Shown here one piece after another: positions 1 through 10,134 of a stretch of 60,678 nucleotides of DNA. The stretch lies in assembly GCA_011053005.1 (NCBI GenBank), contig DRHW01000044.1:1-60678 (forward strand), read 5' to 3'. Every line of letters begins with the position of its first letter. Within the stretch, counting starts at the first letter, position 1. A program made the translations under genes and the position numbers. This DNA comes from Methylophaga sp. (GTDB lineage: Bacteria > Pseudomonadota > Gammaproteobacteria > Nitrosococcales > Methylophagaceae). The notes beneath the pieces were generated by a model. It searched no databases and was not told where the DNA came from. It saw nothing but the letters and a program-made list of their open reading frames with translations.

Positions 1-2013
1 CAGTGAAATGTGATCACGTTGAATATCAAATACACCATCCATTCGTGTCGAATTCGAAAATGTCGGGGGATCAAGAAAAATAAGACCGTAGCGCTGTGCT
101 GATTGCTCAGCCGTTTTTAACCATTCTAAACAATTAGCACGAATGAACTGATGTTGCTCGCCCATAAAACTATTTAATGCCAAATTATCTTGCGCCCATT
201 CTAAATAGGTATTCGACATATCAACAGTTGTTGTTGATTTAGCATGACCCGCTGCCGCATAAACAGTAGCAGAACCAGTGTAAGAAAATAGATTCAAGAA
301 ATCCTTACCAGCAGCTTGTTCGGCAATCATTTGTCTTGTAATTCGGTGATCTAAAAATAAACCGGTATCAAGATAATCGGTTAGATTTATCCAAAAAGAT
401 AAGCCAAACTCACTAACTTTTAAGCGTTGTTTTTGTGAACCGTGAGATTCATATTGCTGGGTGCCACGTTGTTTTTGTCTTAATTTAAGCACAATGTGTG
501 ATGCAGGTAATGACAAGACATGCGGAATGGCTGCCATTACATCATTCAATCGCTGAACGGCTTTTTCAGGATCAACAGATTTAGGCGGAGCATATTCTTG
601 CACATGAACATAATCACCATAAACATCCACCGCTACCGCGTATTCTGGTAAATCAGCATCATAAAGACGATAACATTCTATTTGATTCTTTTTTGCCCAT
701 TTACCAAGATGTTTTAGATTCTTTTTCAAACGATTGGCGAACATCGCTGCATGTTCAGAAGGTTCATAAGTTGATTCAACTTGCCCTTCTTCTTCGTCAA
801 CATCAATTTGTTTAACGACGTGTTCTTCACGCTGTGAATGCAGTGATACTGGTCGTGGCGCGCGATAACACAAGACTTGGCAAGCAATCGGTCCATTATC
901 AAATGGAAATTGTTCGAAGATCGTTAAACCAGTAAATTTACCTAGTTTGTCATTATCCGTGATCAGCGTAGTACGCCATGCCGGAAATGACTCGCTGACG
1001 ATATTACCTAAACTTTCATAAAGATGATGTAATTCAGAAACATTACCCATACGTTCACCATAGGGTGGATTACACACCACCATACCGCTGACAGGTAATG
1101 ATTTAGCTTGTGACGGCCAATCTAATAAATCACGTTGTTCAACGCTAATTCGATCAGATAACCCGATTTCTGCAATATTAGCCCGAGTCGCTTCAACAGC
1201 TTTAATATCCGCATCGCCACCGGTAATATGAGGTAATCGTGCAAGACCGCTATGACGTCGACGTTCGGCTTCTGCTTTTAAACGTTTCCATGCTGCTTGG
1301 TCATGTTGTTTCCAATAGATAAAACCAAAATAATCACGCAAATAACCTGGCGCAATATCAGCTGCCATCATCGCAGCTTCAATTAAAAATGTACCAGAAC
1401 CACACATTGGATCAATCAAACCCCAGCCTTGTTTAGCAAGACGTGGCCATTCGGCTGATAATAAAATAGCGGCAGCTAAATGTTCTTTTAATGGTGCAGG
1501 CGTATTTTGTACGCGATAACCACGTTTATGGAGACTTTCACCCGATAAATCAATACTGACAATCGCTTGATTATTTTTAAGATAAACATTGATCCGAAGA
1601 TCGGGTTGTAATAATTCAACCGAAGGCCGCTCCCCCGTTTTTTCACGAAAGCGATCTACAATGCCGTCTTTTACGCGCTGAGCGCCGTATTGTGTATGAT
1701 GTATTTTAGAACGAAAGCTATTAAATTCAACCGCAATCGTACTGCCTTCTGCATCAATATGATCTTCCCACGGTAACTCATAAATGCCTTGATATAACGC
1801 ATCGGTCGTTGTTGCTGAGAAATGAGCAATCGGCATCAATACGCGAATAGCCACCCGAGACCATAAACAAACACGGTATGCATCTTCCAAACTGCCGATA
1901 AAACGTATATTACCCTGCTCTTGTTTGGTCTCTTTTATGCCCATTTCTGCTAATTCTTTAGCTAATAAAGGCAGCATGCCGCGTGCGGCGGTGACGGTAA
2001 ACTTATGTGTCAT
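1..2013 (-). CDS. rlmL: 23S rRNA methyltransferase RlmKL (3' end cut by window)
   Basis: This bifunctional enzyme makes m2G2445 and m7G2069 in 23S rRNA (known for the E. coli protein, 702 aa). I translated the reverse strand from the ATG whose complement ends at 2013, giving about 671 open codons, so roughly the last 30 residues lie outside the window. Seen in order: an N-terminal THUMP-like region (about residues 45-155), a first Rossmann methyltransferase with 'DPMCGSGTFLIEAA' and the N2-guanine motif 'NPPYGERMG', then a second methyltransferase (RlmK half) with 'LNLFSYTGSATVYAAAGHA' and 'LDPPTFSNS'. It is divergent from yhbY across only 50 bp. Both genes act on the large ribosomal subunit, so shared regulation is plausible. 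Confidence 0.96.
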   Translation of the reverse strand, partial: MTHKFTVTAARGMLPLLAKELAEMGIKETKQEQGNIRFIGSLEDAYRVCLWSRVAIRVLMPIAHFSATTTDALYQGIYELPWEDHIDAEGSTIAVEFNSFRSKIHHTQYGAQRVKDGIVDRFREKTGERPSVELLQPDLRINVYLKNNQAIVSIDLSGESLHKRGYRVQNTPAPLKEHLAAAILLSAEWPRLAKQGWGLIDPMCGSGTFLIEAAMMAADIAPGYLRDYFGFIYWKQHDQAAWKRLKAEAERRRHSGLARLPHITGGDADIKAVEATRANIAEIGLSDRISVEQRDLLDWPSQAKSLPVSGMVVCNPPYGERMGNVSELHHLYESLGNIVSESFPAWRTTLITDNDKLGKFTGLTIFEQFPFDNGPIACQVLCYRAPRPVSLHSQREEHVVKQIDVDEEEGQVESTYEPSEHAAMFANRLKKNLKHLGKWAKKNQIECYRLYDADLPEYAVAVDVYGDYVHVQEYAPPKSVDPEKAVQRLNDVMAAIPHVLSLPASHIVLKLRQKQRGTQQYESHGSQKQRLKVSEFGLSFWINLTDYLDTGLFLDHRITRQMIAEQAAGKDFLNLFSYTGSATVYAAAGHAKSTTTVDMSNTYLEWAQDNLALNSFMGEQHQFIRANCLEWLKTAEQSAQRYGLIFLDPPTFSNSTRMDGVFDIQRDHISL

Positions 2014-2063
2014 ATTTTATCCTGATATAATTCCAAGCTATTTTAATACAGGTAACAATATTC

Positions 2064-2360
2064 ATGGCTATTAATGACAAACAAAAGCTTTATCTAAAGG
2101 GCTTATCACATCCACTTAAACCTGTTGTTATGATTGGTAACAAGGGTTTAACTGAGACTGTGCTTGCCGAGATTGAAAATGCTCTCGCCCATCACGAATT
2201 AATTAAAGTGCGTGTTAGCGGACAAGAAAAGGCAGAACAAGCTGAAATGATTCAAACGATTGCGCTCAAAACCAGCTCAAATTTAGTAATGGTGATTGGT
2301 CATATTGGTGCTTTCTACCGCGCAGCAAAAGAACCTAAAATCCAATTACCCAAAAAATAA
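2064..2360 (+). CDS. yhbY: YhbY-type ribosome assembly RNA-binding protein
   Basis: A single CRM-domain RNA-binding protein associated with pre-50S particles. At 98 aa it matches the E. coli length (97 aa). The opening 'KQKLYLKGLSHPLKPVVMIG', the GxxG-type loop 'GNKGLT', the helix 'VLAEIENALAHHELIKVRV' and the end 'YRAAKEPKIQLPKK' follow E. coli YhbY almost residue for residue. The start is the ATG preceded by 'ACAGGTAAC'. In E. coli yhbY sits beside rlmE; here it is back to back with rlmL, another 23S rRNA methyltransferase gene. Confidence 0.95.
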   Translation: MAINDKQKLYLKGLSHPLKPVVMIGNKGLTETVLAEIENALAHHELIKVRVSGQEKAEQAEMIQTIALKTSSNLVMVIGHIGAFYRAAKEPKIQLPKK

Positions 2361-2383
2361 GTCTTACACTTAAGGATGTCCTG

Positions 2384-2986
2384 ATGATTGAAAAACCTGC
2401 TGATACCGAACAAAAGATCGAAAAGATTCTAGCTGAACGTTGGAGTGGTCGCGCTTATGATCCAACAACACCAGTAAGCAATGAACAAGTTACTGCGATC
2501 TGTGAAGCGGCACGTTGGGCACCTTCTTGTTTTGGTGATGCGCCATGGCGTTATATTGTTTGGAATCGCCATGAAGATGAAGCTAGCTGGCAAAAAGCCC
2601 TTGAATGTTTAGTGCCAGGTAACCAAGCTTGGGCAAAAAATGCCTCTGTATTAATTTTAGCCGCTTCAGTTCAATCATTTAGCCACAATGATAAACCTAA
2701 TAATTGGAATGGTTACGATACCGGCGCAGCCAGTGTTAGTTTGTGTGTGCAAGCATCAGCAATGGGGTTAATGAGCCATCAAATGGGTGGTTTTGAGGCG
2801 GATAAACTTAAAACAACATTTGCGATTCCTGACAACATAAACTTATGGTCAATGATTGCTATCGGGCATCCTGCTGCTCTGGATACATTAGATGAAGAAC
2901 AATTAACGCAGGAACTTAAAGCACGTGAACGTCGTCCTTTAGTTAGCCAGTTTTATGCTAATGATTGGAATATTCCGCTTAATTGA
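2384..2986 (+). CDS. nitroreductase family FMN protein
   Basis: A 200-residue protein with nitroreductase-fold features: an N-terminal 'RWSGRAYDP' in place of the usual RRSxRxF phosphate-binding stretch, 'EAARWAPSCFGDAPWRYIVW' for the flavin pocket, and a glycine-containing C-terminal half 'MIAIGHPA'. Such proteins bind FMN and reduce nitro compounds, quinones or enones with NAD(P)H; the substrate here cannot be told. It follows yhbY by 23 bp with 'AAGGATGTCC' before the ATG. Its stop overlaps the SD of the next gene, so yhbY, this gene and the pentapeptide gene are probably one transcript. Confidence 0.85.
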   Translation: MIEKPADTEQKIEKILAERWSGRAYDPTTPVSNEQVTAICEAARWAPSCFGDAPWRYIVWNRHEDEASWQKALECLVPGNQAWAKNASVLILAASVQSFSHNDKPNNWNGYDTGAASVSLCVQASAMGLMSHQMGGFEADKLKTTFAIPDNINLWSMIAIGHPAALDTLDEEQLTQELKARERRPLVSQFYANDWNIPLN

Positions 2987-2997
2987 GGAGAATGAAA

Positions 2998-3483
2998 ATG
3001 AAACCAGTGTTACTAATTGCCAGTTTACTTACTGCGGTGCCGGCTTTTGCAGCCGAGCAACTTTATTTAGATCGATTAGCAGATACCAATATTTGTCATC
3101 ACTGCAATTTAACTGATGCTGATCTACAAGGAAAAGACTTGAACAGCGCTGATCTTAGCGAGGCATTACTAAAAGGTATCAACCTTAGTAAGGCACAATT
3201 AGTTGGCGCGTGGTTTACCCATTCAAGAGTTCAAAATGCACACTTTGATAATGCTGATTTATCGACTGCTTTAATGGACAATGCCGACTTCACTGGCGCT
3301 AGTTTTAAAGGAGCCAATCTTACGAATGCCAAGCTAAACTTCTCAGATTTAACCAATGTTGATCTAAGCGATGCGATACTGGTTGATACTGAGCTGCGTG
3401 GCGTCACTTTTTGTAATACCACGATGTCAGACGGCAAGATTAATAATGAAGGATGTTCGGCCTCTGAACCCGCATCTAAATAA
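2998..3483 (+). CDS. secreted pentapeptide-repeat protein
   Basis: A small exported protein. Residues 1-18 ('MKPVLLIASLLTAVPAFA') form a signal peptide with an AxA site. The mature part has a CxxC pair ('ICHHCNL') followed by A(D/N)LxX pentapeptide repeats (ADLQG, ADLSE, ADLST, ADFTG, ANLTN, SDLTN), which fold as a right-handed quadrilateral beta-helix. Two further cysteines near the C-terminus could pair in the periplasm. I chose the ATG at 2998 because 'GAGGAG' at 2985-2990 lies 7 nt upstream; the in-frame TTG at 2983 and ATG at 2992 leave no room for it. Function unknown. Many Cys-plus-pentapeptide proteins of this kind occur in marine Proteobacteria. Confidence 0.85.
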   Translation: MKPVLLIASLLTAVPAFAAEQLYLDRLADTNICHHCNLTDADLQGKDLNSADLSEALLKGINLSKAQLVGAWFTHSRVQNAHFDNADLSTALMDNADFTGASFKGANLTNAKLNFSDLTNVDLSDAILVDTELRGVTFCNTTMSDGKINNEGCSASEPASK

Positions 3484-3515
3484 CGATCTTCACCTGTAAT
3501 ATCTCTACGCACTTC

Positions 3516-3549
3516 AATAGCCGCTTACGATACAATAAGCGGCTATTTT
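3516..3549 (+). terminator. intrinsic terminator after pentapeptide gene
   Basis: A perfect 12-bp stem, AATAGCCGCTTA / TAAGCGGCTATT, with an 8-nt loop, followed by a short T stretch. It lies 33 nt past the stop codon and ends about 24 bp before the hrpA start, so hrpA needs its own promoter or read-through. Confidence 0.75.
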
Positions 3550-3572
3550 GCTTCTAATCGTTTGATACTATT

Positions 3573-6500
3573 TTGAAAGACACACTACAACAGCTCGAAA
3601 AAATACTTGATACAGCGATGTTATCGGATCAATTTCCGCTGCGTCGTAGACTGCAGAATTTGCGTAAACAGACTGATATTAAGCCAGAACAGCTCGACAG
3701 ATTGCAATCGCAAATTAATGCATCAGTAGAACGCCGAGCATTACGCCAAAAAAATATTCCTAAACCTGAGTTTGAAGAAGGTTTGCCGGTCATAGAGCGC
3801 CGTGAAGAAATAGCTAAAGCGATAATGGACAATCAGGTCATTATTCTCAGTGGTGAAACGGGTTCAGGTAAAACCACCCAATTACCTAAAATATGTCTTG
3901 AATTAGGCCGTGGTGTTGCAGGAATGATAGGTCATACCCAACCGCGTCGAATTGCTGCCAGAACCGTCGCCACGCGTATTGCTGAAGAGTTAAAAAGTGA
4001 ACTCGGTGACATCGTCGGTTATAAAGTACGTTTTCATGATCAAGTGAAAGCCGATCGCAGTTACGTTAAGTTAATGACCGATGGTATTTTGCTGGCTGAA
4101 ACTCAAAACGACAAATTTCTCAATCAATACGACACCATTATTATTGATGAGGCGCATGAACGCAGTCTTAACATCGATTTTTTATTAGGTTATCTCAAAC
4201 AATTATTGCCTAAACGCCCAGACCTAAAGGTTATTATCACTTCAGCAACCATTGATACCGCCCGCTTTTCCGAACATTTTAATAATGCCCCCGTCATCGA
4301 AGTCAGCGGCCGTACCTTCCCTGTTGAAATTCGTTATCGTCCACCGATGGGTGATGATGACGAACAACGTGGTTACGACATGGTACATGGCATTGTTGAA
4401 GCCGTTGATGAGTTATGCCGCGAAGGTCAAGGCGACATTTTGGTATTTTTGTCCGGCGAACGTGATATTCGTGATGTATCTGAAGCGTTGCGCAAACATC
4501 ATCCGCCTAAAACAGAAATTTTGCCTTTACTCGCTCGTCAATCTGCCGTTGAACAAAATCGTGTCTTTAAAACCGGTGGTCATCGTCGTATTGTTTTAGC
4601 CACCAATGTTGCTGAAACATCGTTAACCGTGCCGGGTATTCGTTACGTCGTTGATCCGGGTTACGCCCGAATTAGCAGATATAGTGTGCGTAATAAAGTT
4701 CAACGTTTACCGATTGAAAAAGTATCACAATCAAGTGCTAACCAACGCTCAGGTCGTTGTGGTCGTGTTGCCGCCGGTGTTGCCATTCGCTTATATGATG
4801 AAGATGACTTTAAAAACCGCCCTGCTTTTACCGACCCCGAAGTATTAAGAACCAATCTAGCTTCTGTTATTTTGCAAATGTCGTCATTGAACTTGGGCGA
4901 GCCAGCTAAATTCCCTTTTATCAATCCGCCGCCGGACAAGATGATCAATGACGGCTTTCGTCTACTAGAAGAATTAGACGCCGTTGATAGAAGCCGAAAA
5001 CTAACGGCAACGGGAAGACAGCTTGCTCAATTACCGATTGATCCACGTATGGCCAGAATGTTATTGGCGGCTCAAAAACTCAACTGTGTCACCGAATTAT
5101 TAATTATTGCCAGCGCTTTGAGCATTCAAGATCCACGTGAACGCCCGATGGATAAACAACAAGCTGCGGATGAGGCTCATAACAAGTATAAAGATGAACG
5201 CTCAGACTTTTTAGCGTTTATTAAGTTGTGGGAGCTTTATCATGATAAGAAGAAACATCTCAGCCAGAACAAATTAAGACAATATTGTAAAGAACACTTT
5301 TTGTCGTTTTTGCGCTTACGTGAATGGCATGATATTCATCAACAATTACACGTACAAGTCAGCCAAATGGGCATCAAACCCAATCAAGTGCCGGCAGATT
5401 ATAAAGAAATACATCAAGCCTTGTTGTCTGGATTACTGAGTAATATCGCGGTTAAAAGCGATAATAAAGAATACACCGGTACACGAAATCTAAAACTCCA
5501 TATTTTCCCTGGTTCTGCCTTACATAAAAAAGGCCCTAAGTGGATTATGGCAGCAGAATTAGTCGAAACTGGTCGTTTATACGCCCGTATTGCCGCCAAA
5601 ATTGAACCTGAATGGATAGAACCTGTTGCTGGTGATTTAGTGCGAAGACAATACTCTGATCCGCATTGGGAAAAGAAACCCGCACAAGTTGTCGCCTTTG
5701 AACAAGTGTCGTTATATGGTTTACCGATTGTACCGCGACGTCGCGTTCATTTCGGGCCGATTGATCCAGTTATGTCGAATGAAATCTTTATTCGCGATGC
5801 CTTAGTGCAAGGCGATTGGTTTTGCCGTGCTCCCTTCTTTCAACATAATCTCGACTTGATTGAAAACATTGAATTACTCGAACAAAAGTCACGACGTCGT
5901 GATGTATTGGTTGATGACAATGTGTTGTTTGAATTTTATAAAACTCGTATTCCTGCTCATATTACTAATGGTGCTGGTTTTGAAAAATGGCGTAAAAAAG
6001 CCGAACACGACAATTCCAAACTGCTGTTTTTAACGCGCGAAGACTTGATGCAACATCAAGCGGATCACGTTACTGCTGATAGTTTTCCCGATCAGATCTT
6101 GGTTAATCGTGTGCCTTTAGCTTTGGAATATCATTTTGAACCGGGAAAAATGCATGATGGCATCACCCAAACCATTCCATTATCGTTACTTAATCAAACC
6201 AACCCAGATCGATATGAATGGTTAGTACCCGGTTTATTACGCGATAAGGTGATGTTTTTACTGAAGAGTTTGCCAAAAACACAGCGTCGTCATTTTATTC
6301 CTGTACCTAAATATGCAGATGATTGTTTACGGAGTATGTCACCCGATTCAGGGGCGTTATTACCTGCATTAAGTGAACAATTGCGTAAATTAACCGGCGT
6401 AGAAATTCCGCTTTCGGCATGGAATATCAGTGACTTACCGTTATATTTACAAATGAATTTTCGGTTGATTGATGAAGCAGGAAAACTCATTGCTGAAGGT

Positions 6501-7466
6501 CGTGATTTAGATGCACTTAAACAAACTTGGGCTAAACAAGCCGCAGCGAGTTTCCGCCAAATTCCAGATAGTGATTATGAACAACAAGGTTTAACACGTT
6601 GGTCATTTGGCAGATTACCTGAACAGATCACCTTGCAGCAAAATGATCTAGAGATGACCGCTTATCCTGCTTTGGTTGATAAAGGTGACGCCGTTGATTT
6701 AACGCTGATGGATACGCTTGCTCAGGCCCAAACCCAAACTAAGAAAGGCTTACGTCGTTTGTTTATGTTGGCTCAAGCTGATGCGATTAAATACCTTCAC
6801 AAACATCTGCCTGATATCAAACAAATGTGTCTGCATTATGTAAATGTTCCGCCCGCACCTTTTGCAAATGTGGAAAGTGATACCAAACAAACACCATCTG
6901 AACAGCTTAAAATGGATCTGATTCATGTTGCCTTTGATCGCTGTTTTTTATTGGCCCAACCAGCGATTGTCAGCCAACAAGATTTTGAACATCGCTTAGA
7001 GAATAAACGCGGTCAACTGATCAATATAGCTGTTGAACTTGCCCAACAAATTGCTCATCCTCTTACTGAATATCATGCCATTGCCAAGCGCTTGTCAGGC
7101 AAAATGCCACTGACTGCCATCAATGCAGTGAAAGATATACGCGAACAGCTTAATCACCTGCTTTATCAAGGTTTTGTCCATAATACCGCTGATGAGGCAT
7201 TAAAGCGTCTCCCCGCTTATTTTCAAGCTATAGGCCAACGTTTAGATAAACTAACAAGTGATCCAACACGAGATAAACAGTGGACAATCGATATTGCACC
7301 GCATTGGCAACGTTATCTTAATAATGTTGGTAAACGAAATTCAGATGAGTTTGAACTTTATCGTTGGATGCTGGAGGAATATCGTATTTCTTTATTTGCT
7401 CAAGGCATTAAAACCGCTTATCCAATCTCGGCTAAGCGACTCGAAAAACAATGGACGTTGTGCTGA
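3573..7466 (+). CDS. hrpA: ATP-dependent RNA helicase HrpA
   Basis: A DEAH-box 3'-5' RNA helicase which in E. coli resolves stalled ribosomes and aids mRNA processing. The 1297 aa equal the family length (1300). Motifs in order: Walker A 'LSGETGSGKTTQLPKICLEL' near residue 92, 'TQPRRIAART', the DEAH box 'IIIDEAHERSLNIDFLLGY', motif III 'SATID', 'FLSGERDIRD', motif V 'LATNVAETSLTVPGI' and motif VI 'QRSGRCGRVAAG', then the HA2/OB region and the long HrpA-specific C-terminal domain ending 'YPISAKRLEKQW'. The start is a TTG without a clear SD. It gives the N-terminus expected for HrpA, but a nearby alternative is possible. Confidence 0.96.
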   Translation: MKDTLQQLEKILDTAMLSDQFPLRRRLQNLRKQTDIKPEQLDRLQSQINASVERRALRQKNIPKPEFEEGLPVIERREEIAKAIMDNQVIILSGETGSGKTTQLPKICLELGRGVAGMIGHTQPRRIAARTVATRIAEELKSELGDIVGYKVRFHDQVKADRSYVKLMTDGILLAETQNDKFLNQYDTIIIDEAHERSLNIDFLLGYLKQLLPKRPDLKVIITSATIDTARFSEHFNNAPVIEVSGRTFPVEIRYRPPMGDDDEQRGYDMVHGIVEAVDELCREGQGDILVFLSGERDIRDVSEALRKHHPPKTEILPLLARQSAVEQNRVFKTGGHRRIVLATNVAETSLTVPGIRYVVDPGYARISRYSVRNKVQRLPIEKVSQSSANQRSGRCGRVAAGVAIRLYDEDDFKNRPAFTDPEVLRTNLASVILQMSSLNLGEPAKFPFINPPPDKMINDGFRLLEELDAVDRSRKLTATGRQLAQLPIDPRMARMLLAAQKLNCVTELLIIASALSIQDPRERPMDKQQAADEAHNKYKDERSDFLAFIKLWELYHDKKKHLSQNKLRQYCKEHFLSFLRLREWHDIHQQLHVQVSQMGIKPNQVPADYKEIHQALLSGLLSNIAVKSDNKEYTGTRNLKLHIFPGSALHKKGPKWIMAAELVETGRLYARIAAKIEPEWIEPVAGDLVRRQYSDPHWEKKPAQVVAFEQVSLYGLPIVPRRRVHFGPIDPVMSNEIFIRDALVQGDWFCRAPFFQHNLDLIENIELLEQKSRRRDVLVDDNVLFEFYKTRIPAHITNGAGFEKWRKKAEHDNSKLLFLTREDLMQHQADHVTADSFPDQILVNRVPLALEYHFEPGKMHDGITQTIPLSLLNQTNPDRYEWLVPGLLRDKVMFLLKSLPKTQRRHFIPVPKYADDCLRSMSPDSGALLPALSEQLRKLTGVEIPLSAWNISDLPLYLQMNFRLIDEAGKLIAEGRDLDALKQTWAKQAAASFRQIPDSDYEQQGLTRWSFGRLPEQITLQQNDLEMTAYPALVDKGDAVDLTLMDTLAQAQTQTKKGLRRLFMLAQADAIKYLHKHLPDIKQMCLHYVNVPPAPFANVESDTKQTPSEQLKMDLIHVAFDRCFLLAQPAIVSQQDFEHRLENKRGQLINIAVELAQQIAHPLTEYHAIAKRLSGKMPLTAINAVKDIREQLNHLLYQGFVHNTADEALKRLPAYFQAIGQRLDKLTSDPTRDKQWTIDIAPHWQRYLNNVGKRNSDEFELYRWMLEEYRISLFAQGIKTAYPISAKRLEKQWTLC

Positions 7467-7501
7467 GTCATTAATACTTTAATTTAGCTAAAACAGCTCA
7501 C

Positions 7502-7540
7502 AAAAAAACCTCTCATCGTGATGCAATGAGAGGTTTTTTT
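7502..7540. terminator. bidirectional terminator between hrpA and usp gene
   Basis: AAAAAACCTCTCAT / ATGAGAGGTTTTTT with a 9-nt loop: an A-tract on one flank and a T-tract on the other, so it can end transcription of both convergent genes. Confidence 0.9.
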
Positions 7541-7563
7541 AAGACAATAATAACGAACTAAAA

Positions 7564-8430
7564 TTACCGTAATAAGAAATAGTTACTATCACCATCCAAT
7601 AACATTTGCGTGGTGAAACTACCAAACATAAAGCCATGAATTTTACCATGACTAAAAGCGCCCATCATTGTTAAATCAATATGATGTTCTTGTTGATACT
7701 GACTTAATTTCTCAAGCGGATCACCCGTTAGTGCCGTCGTTTTAACGATACATTTCGATGAAGACAATGCCGTTTCAACTTCATTGACTAGCTGTTGTGC
7801 ATCTTCGTTATTTTTCTGAACACTTACAATATGGATATTTAATGACTGAGTAGAAAACATGTCTTTATTGATAATGTCTATCGCTTTTTTAGATAACGGG
7901 CTGCCGTTATAGGCCAGCATTAAATGACGGGGAGCAACAAATGACTTTTTCACAATCATCAATGGTCTCTGAGTAGATCTAATAGCGTGTTCTAATTGTG
8001 AGCCTAATCCCTTTTTATCATCTTGATGATCTTCACCTGTAGCGCCTAAAACGATCATTTCGATGTCCATATCAAGATCAAGTAAAGCTTGTGAAACACT
8101 ACCGTGACGCTGTTTTATGTTGATATTAGTAACGTTAGCTTGCTCAGCTCGCTGTTCGGCTTTACTTAAGATTATTTTACCTTCAGCAATCAACCGTTTA
8201 CTTTCAAGTCGCTCTTCATCTGTCAGATCATGCAACAAATTTTCAGTCATATTGGGCGTGAAATTGCCTTCATGATCAGGGTGTTCACTAACGTGAGAGT
8301 GCTCAATCGTATGCAAAAATGTAATCGGCAGCTGACTATTATTGGCAAGCCAAATCGCATGCTCAACTACTGAGCTACTCAATGGCGAACCATCAATACA
8401 TGCCAGAATGTATTTCTTATCTGTAGTCAT
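7564..8430 (-). CDS. tandem universal stress protein, SulP-linked
   Basis: Two Usp (Rossmann-like) domains in 288 aa. The first opens 'ILACIDGSPLSSSVVEHA' and carries 'LGATGEDHQDDKKGLGSQLE', a GxxG(10)GS version of the ATP loop (the usual gap is 9). The second opens 'LMLAYNGSPLSKKAID' and ends with 'MGAFSHGKIHGFMFGSFT', which keeps the 9-residue gap. It starts 2 bp after the stop of the SulP gene, so translation is probably coupled. Usp genes directly behind SulP transporters are a recurring pair. A role as a nucleotide-dependent regulator or partner of the transporter is inference. Confidence 0.88.
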   Translation of the reverse strand: MTTDKKYILACIDGSPLSSSVVEHAIWLANNSQLPITFLHTIEHSHVSEHPDHEGNFTPNMTENLLHDLTDEERLESKRLIAEGKIILSKAEQRAEQANVTNINIKQRHGSVSQALLDLDMDIEMIVLGATGEDHQDDKKGLGSQLEHAIRSTQRPLMIVKKSFVAPRHLMLAYNGSPLSKKAIDIINKDMFSTQSLNIHIVSVQKNNEDAQQLVNEVETALSSSKCIVKTTALTGDPLEKLSQYQQEHHIDLTMMGAFSHGKIHGFMFGSFTTQMLLDGDSNYFLLR

Positions 8431-8432
8431 TA

Positions 8433-9923
8433 TTAATGCCCTCCCATGATTTTTTCGATTTGTTCAGGTTTGTCATGCACCGCAAACTTATCTAATAAGG
8501 TCTCACTCGCTTCATTTAAGCCAATAATACTGACATCAGCACCTTCACGACGTAACTTAATAACCACCTTATCTAAAGCAGCCACCGCGGTAATATCCCA
8601 AAAATGAGCACGATGAACATCAATCACCACATTATCAACCGCTTCTTTATAATCAAATAAATTAATGAACTTATCTGAAGAATTAAAGAAAATCTGCCCT
8701 ACTACGTTATAGCTACGAGTATTTGTCGTCTCATCATAATTAGATTCGATATACATAAATTGGCTTAGACGCTGCGCCATAAATAGCGCGCCAATCAATA
8801 TTCCCGTAAAGACTCCGAACGCTAAATTGTGTGTCCATACGACAACAATAACAGTCGCAATCATGACTACAGAAGCACTTTTAGGGTTTGTTCTAAGCTC
8901 TTTCAATGATGTCCAGTTAAATGTACCAATAGAGACCATGATCATCACAGCAACTAAGGCAGCCATAGGCACAATCTTCAGTATGTCACTTAAAAATACC
9001 ACTAGAATTAATAACACTACACCAGCTGTCATTGTCGATAATCGACCGCGACCACCTGATTTCACATTGATAATAGATTGTCCAATCATCGCACAACCAG
9101 CCATTCCTCCAATCATGCCAGAGCCAATGTTAGCGATGCCTTGGCCCTTACATTCACGTTTTTTATCACTTGTCGTATCAGTAAGCTCATCAATTACGTT
9201 AGCGGTCATTAAAGATTCCAATAATCCAACCACGGCAATTGATAATGAATACGGTAAAACAATCGCTAATGTTTCGAAGTTCAACGGGACATCCGGCCAT
9301 AAGAAAATAGGTAAGGTATCGGGTAAATCCCCCATATCACCTATCGTACGCACATCAATTCCTAAAAAATAAACCAATGCGGTCAATGCAATAATATTAA
9401 CTAACGGTGATGGCAATATTTTTCCGATCACTGGCAAATAAGGGAAAAGATAAATAATCCCGAGACCCGCTGCTGTTAATGCATATACATGCCATGTCAC
9501 ATTAAGTAATTCAGGTAGTTGTGCCATAAAGATCAGAATAGCCAAGGCATTTAAAAAACCTGTCATTACCGACTTAGAGACAAAGCTCATAAATTTATGT
9601 AGGTTTAGGTAACCGGCAACAATCTGCAAAATCCCAGCTAGGATAGTCGCGACTAGAAGATATTGCAGTCCGAAGTCTTTGACAAGCGTAACCATTAATA
9701 GCGCTGTTGCTGCTGTTGCAGCTGAAATCATTCCTGCTCGGCCTCCCACAATCGAGATAATCAACGCAATCGCAAACGAGGCGTAAAGACCTATTTTAGG
9801 ATCAACACCTGCAATAATTGAAAATGCAATGGCTTCAGGGATGAGTGCAATGGCTACGACAATTCCGGCGAGAATATCGCCACGAACATTGCCCAACCAG
9901 TCTTTTTTAGCCGATAACAGCAT
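8433..9923 (-). CDS. SulP family anion (sulfate/bicarbonate) transporter
   Basis: An inner-membrane SLC26/SulP transporter of 496 aa. The N-terminus shows the family signature '[20 protein letters not shown]' followed by '[12 protein letters not shown]', then about 12-14 hydrophobic segments to residue 390, and a cytoplasmic STAS domain from about 420 ('[19 protein letters not shown]' through '[20 protein letters not shown]'). The substrate cannot be read from sequence. SulP proteins paired with a Usp gene are often predicted to be Na+/bicarbonate (BicA-like) rather than sulfate carriers. Upstream lies a 269-bp intergenic region with two palindromes shared with a divergent gene. Confidence 0.9.
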   Translation of the reverse strand: MLLSAKKDWLGNVRGDILAGIVVAIALIPEAIAFSIIAGVDPKIGLYASFAIALIISIVGGRAGMISAATAATALLMVTLVKDFGLQYLLVATILAGILQIVAGYLNLHKFMSFVSKSVMTGFLNALAILIFMAQLPELLNVTWHVYALTAAGLGIIYLFPYLPVIGKILPSPLVNIIALTALVYFLGIDVRTIGDMGDLPDTLPIFLWPDVPLNFETLAIVLPYSLSIAVVGLLESLMTANVIDELTDTTSDKKRECKGQGIANIGSGMIGGMAGCAMIGQSIINVKSGGRGRLSTMTAGVVLLILVVFLSDILKIVPMAALVAVMIMVSIGTFNWTSLKELRTNPKSASVVMIATVIVVVWTHNLAFGVFTGILIGALFMAQRLSQFMYIESNYDETTNTRSYNVVGQIFFNSSDKFINLFDYKEAVDNVVIDVHRAHFWDITAVAALDKVVIKLRREGADVSIIGLNEASETLLDKFAVHDKPEQIEKIMGGH

Positions 9924-10112
9924 TATTTATTCCTTAAAAATTATATTGGATTATTGGGCGACGTTAAGTTGATACACAGCGACGCTAATAATGCTCGAAG
10001 TATCTATCTTTGATGAAATAGAAAAATTGAAAGTGTGCATGGCATTATCATTTTTATTACGCCAAATAGTCGCAAAATTATACAGGAAAATGATATCTTT
10101 TTTTGATTTGCA

Positions 10113-10127
10113 TACAGTCTGACTGTA
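10113..10127. promoter_or_regulatory. 15-bp palindrome, candidate operator
   Basis: TACAGTC-T-GACTGTA is a perfect 7+7 inverted repeat about a single central base, in the divergent region between sulP (reverse) and the gene starting at 10193 (forward). It is the right size for a dimeric repressor; the regulator is unknown. Confidence 0.45.
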
Positions 10128-10134
10128 CATAGTA

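Noticed and set aside
3231..3512. 93-codon reverse frame across the pentapeptide gene
   Set aside because: Antisense shadow of the A(D/N)LxX repeats; no SD or family, and the forward frame has signal peptide and repeats.
10113..10127. LexA box
   Set aside because: The palindrome lacks the CTG-N10-CAG spacing of gammaproteobacterial LexA sites.
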